From Bacillus piscicola (GTDB lineage Bacteria; Bacillota; Bacilli; Bacillales; Marinococcaceae), in the NCBI RefSeq assembly GCF_022458745.1, contig NZ_JAJJJF010000004.1, positions 150,139 to 214,138 of the forward strand: DNA of 64,000 nt, written 5' to 3'. Under the pieces are notes generated by a model. The model saw only the letters and a list, made by a program, of their open reading frames with translations, did no database searches and had not been told where the DNA came from. The position numbers were made by a program, and so were the translations under genes. Below, piece by piece: positions 63,251-64,000 of this stretch (positions within the stretch are counted from its first letter, which is position 1; each line of letters opens with the position of its first letter).

Positions 63251-63481
63251 ATGGCCATGCTGTTAAAAAGAAAAAAAACGATACGACAAGCTGAGAATGA
63301 ACGGCTTGTCCTTACCATCCAGACCGTTAAGCAGGATTTAGATCGTTATGAAAATATGATAGAAAAAAGTATCGATCCTTCTGATGATATAGTGGCCCAT
63401 CTTAAATTGATGCGAGCCAAATATATCTTCCTATTAAAAGAAGCTCGTCAGCGTCGAATTAATGGCTATCTTGATAATTAA
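63251..63481 (+). CDS. YaaL-like protein (DUF2508)
   Basis: A 76-residue helical protein. MAMLLKRKKTIRQAENERLV, then a SIDPSDDIVAHLKLMRAKYI and FLLKEARQRRINGYL segment; the ARxKYxFLLKEARxR end is typical of the DUF2508 family that follows recR. ATG with AGGAG six bases upstream. Function unknown. In B. subtilis bofA comes next; none is seen here. Confidence 0.88.
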   Translation: MAMLLKRKKTIRQAENERLVLTIQTVKQDLDRYENMIEKSIDPSDDIVAHLKLMRAKYIFLLKEARQRRINGYLDN

Positions 63482-63511
63482 GGTGGGAGGTAGAGCTCAC
63501 TTTGTTTGTAT

Positions 63512-63546
63512 AAACCGTCGCGCTTATGCTGCTGGCGGTTTTTTAT
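63512..63546 (+). terminator. terminator of dnaX-recR-yaaL
   Basis: ACCGTC pairs with GGCGGT (one wobble) across a long loop, then six T. Confidence 0.65.
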
Positions 63547-63548
63547 TT

Positions 63549-63710
63549 GGCAATTTCATAGTTCAAATAACTGGAACCCAAACTATTCGTATATGGCATA
63601 GAAAGGTTGATTTGCCCTGCAGACAGACACCTCCCTGCAGGGTCTCAAGACTCATGCTATCCTCGCCGGAATCTTCGCTTTCCGTTACAATCAACAATGG
63701 CTAATTATGA
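63549..63710. repeat. dispersed repeat, diverged copy
   Basis: Shares GGCATAGAAAG-TTGATTT, CTGCAG and CTTTCCGTTACAATCAACAA with the copy at 55133. The core between is changed and shorter, with its own CCCTGCAG/CTGCAGGG inverted repeat. Confidence 0.75.
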
Positions 63711-63761
63711 ATTGAATAATGTTGCAAATGAAAATTTCCGGATATTGGATTGGATAAACAG

Positions 63762-63789
63762 TTGTTTTTTAAAAAAAAGCAAGTATAAT
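63762..63789 (+). promoter_or_regulatory. candidate rRNA promoter P1
   Basis: TTGTTT, 16-bp spacer, TATAAT. Confidence 0.6.
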
Positions 63790-63851
63790 AGTATTTCCGT
63801 AACGCAATAGTTTCTACAAAGAAAAATGATATTTATTTTTTAAAAAAACTG

Positions 63852-63880
63852 TTGCTTACTTTATAAAAAGATGATATATT
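63852..63880 (+). promoter_or_regulatory. candidate rRNA promoter P2
   Basis: TTGCTT, 17-bp spacer, TATATT; a GTCGCT/AGCGAC hairpin follows at 63888-63903. Confidence 0.6.
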
Positions 63881-63937
63881 ATTACTTGTCGCTAAAAAGC
63901 GACGCCACCTTTTCAAAAAGAGGTCAAAAATTAAGTA

Positions 63938-63965
63938 TTGACTTTTTGAAAGACGGTGTTATAAT
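63938..63965 (+). promoter_or_regulatory. candidate rRNA promoter P3
   Basis: TTGACT, 16-bp spacer, TATAAT. The 16-bp spacing, tandem arrangement and position after recR-yaaL match Bacillus rRNA operon promoters; the 16S gene would begin beyond the right edge. Confidence 0.78.
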
Positions 63966-64000
63966 ATTAAGAGTCGCTAAGAAAACGCGAGAGAAACTAG

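Overview
The window is the replication-origin region of a spore-forming, low-GC Gram-positive bacterium of the Bacillaceae. The evidence is gene order: rpmH-rnpA-yidC-jag-mnmE-mnmG-rsmG-noc-parA-parB on the minus strand, then dnaA-dnaN-yaaA-recF-remB-gyrB-gyrA on the plus strand, as in Bacillus subtilis. Sporulation-linked yyaC, WalRK-HIJ, a long Bacillus-type SRP RNA and a serine T-box agree with this. Acidic surface-rich proteins and several lineage-specific inserts suggest a halophilic or alkaliphilic branch, but the genus cannot be fixed from this window.

Left arm (1-38.4 kb, mostly minus strand, read away from the origin). The far left holds DUF423 and YwdI-like genes, an aldo/keto reductase, ung, a DUF4190 protein, an inositol-phosphatase-family gene, a DedA protein, NADP-type glutamate dehydrogenase with a divergent GltC-like LysR regulator, and rlmH. 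Next come htrA and the wal operon (walR-walK-walH-walI-walJ). A tRNA operon follows (Lys-Glu-Val-fMet-Asp-Phe), containing an 82-bp direct duplication and a tRNA-Phe fragment. Then comes an array of about 21 units of 52 bp with no gene (16.06-17.14 kb), then purA, dnaB-type helicase, rplI-gdpP-yybS, rpsF-ssb-rpsR, ychF, a YkvI-like membrane protein, parAB, noc, the tRNA-modification genes and the rpmH group.

Origin (38.3-40.45 kb). DnaA boxes lie on both sides of dnaA. The dnaA-dnaN gap also has a run of CTA-like triplets (DnaA-trio) followed by an AT-rich unwinding element. Three parS sites (2873, 29105, 49611) and two further DnaA-box sites (jag-mnmE and rlmH-htrA gaps) flank it. ParA/ParB, Noc, DnaA, DnaN, helicase, SSB, gyrase, RecF, RecR and DnaX together form the replication, segregation and repair core.

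Right arm (40.4-64 kb, mostly plus strand). After gyrBA come an HD-GYP-like protein with a degenerate metal site, a short yaaC read in the opposite direction, guaB, dacA, pdxST, a T-box-controlled serS with tRNA-Ser, and an accessory island (aminotransferase remnant, TetR regulator with a perfect operator, cation-efflux protein, broken small ORF). Then come tadA, a YycC-like peptide, the SRP RNA, dnaX-ybaB-recR-yaaL, and three tandem promoters at the right edge that probably drive an rRNA operon just outside the window. A dispersed repeat occurs in one full-length copy and two shortened or diverged copies on this arm.
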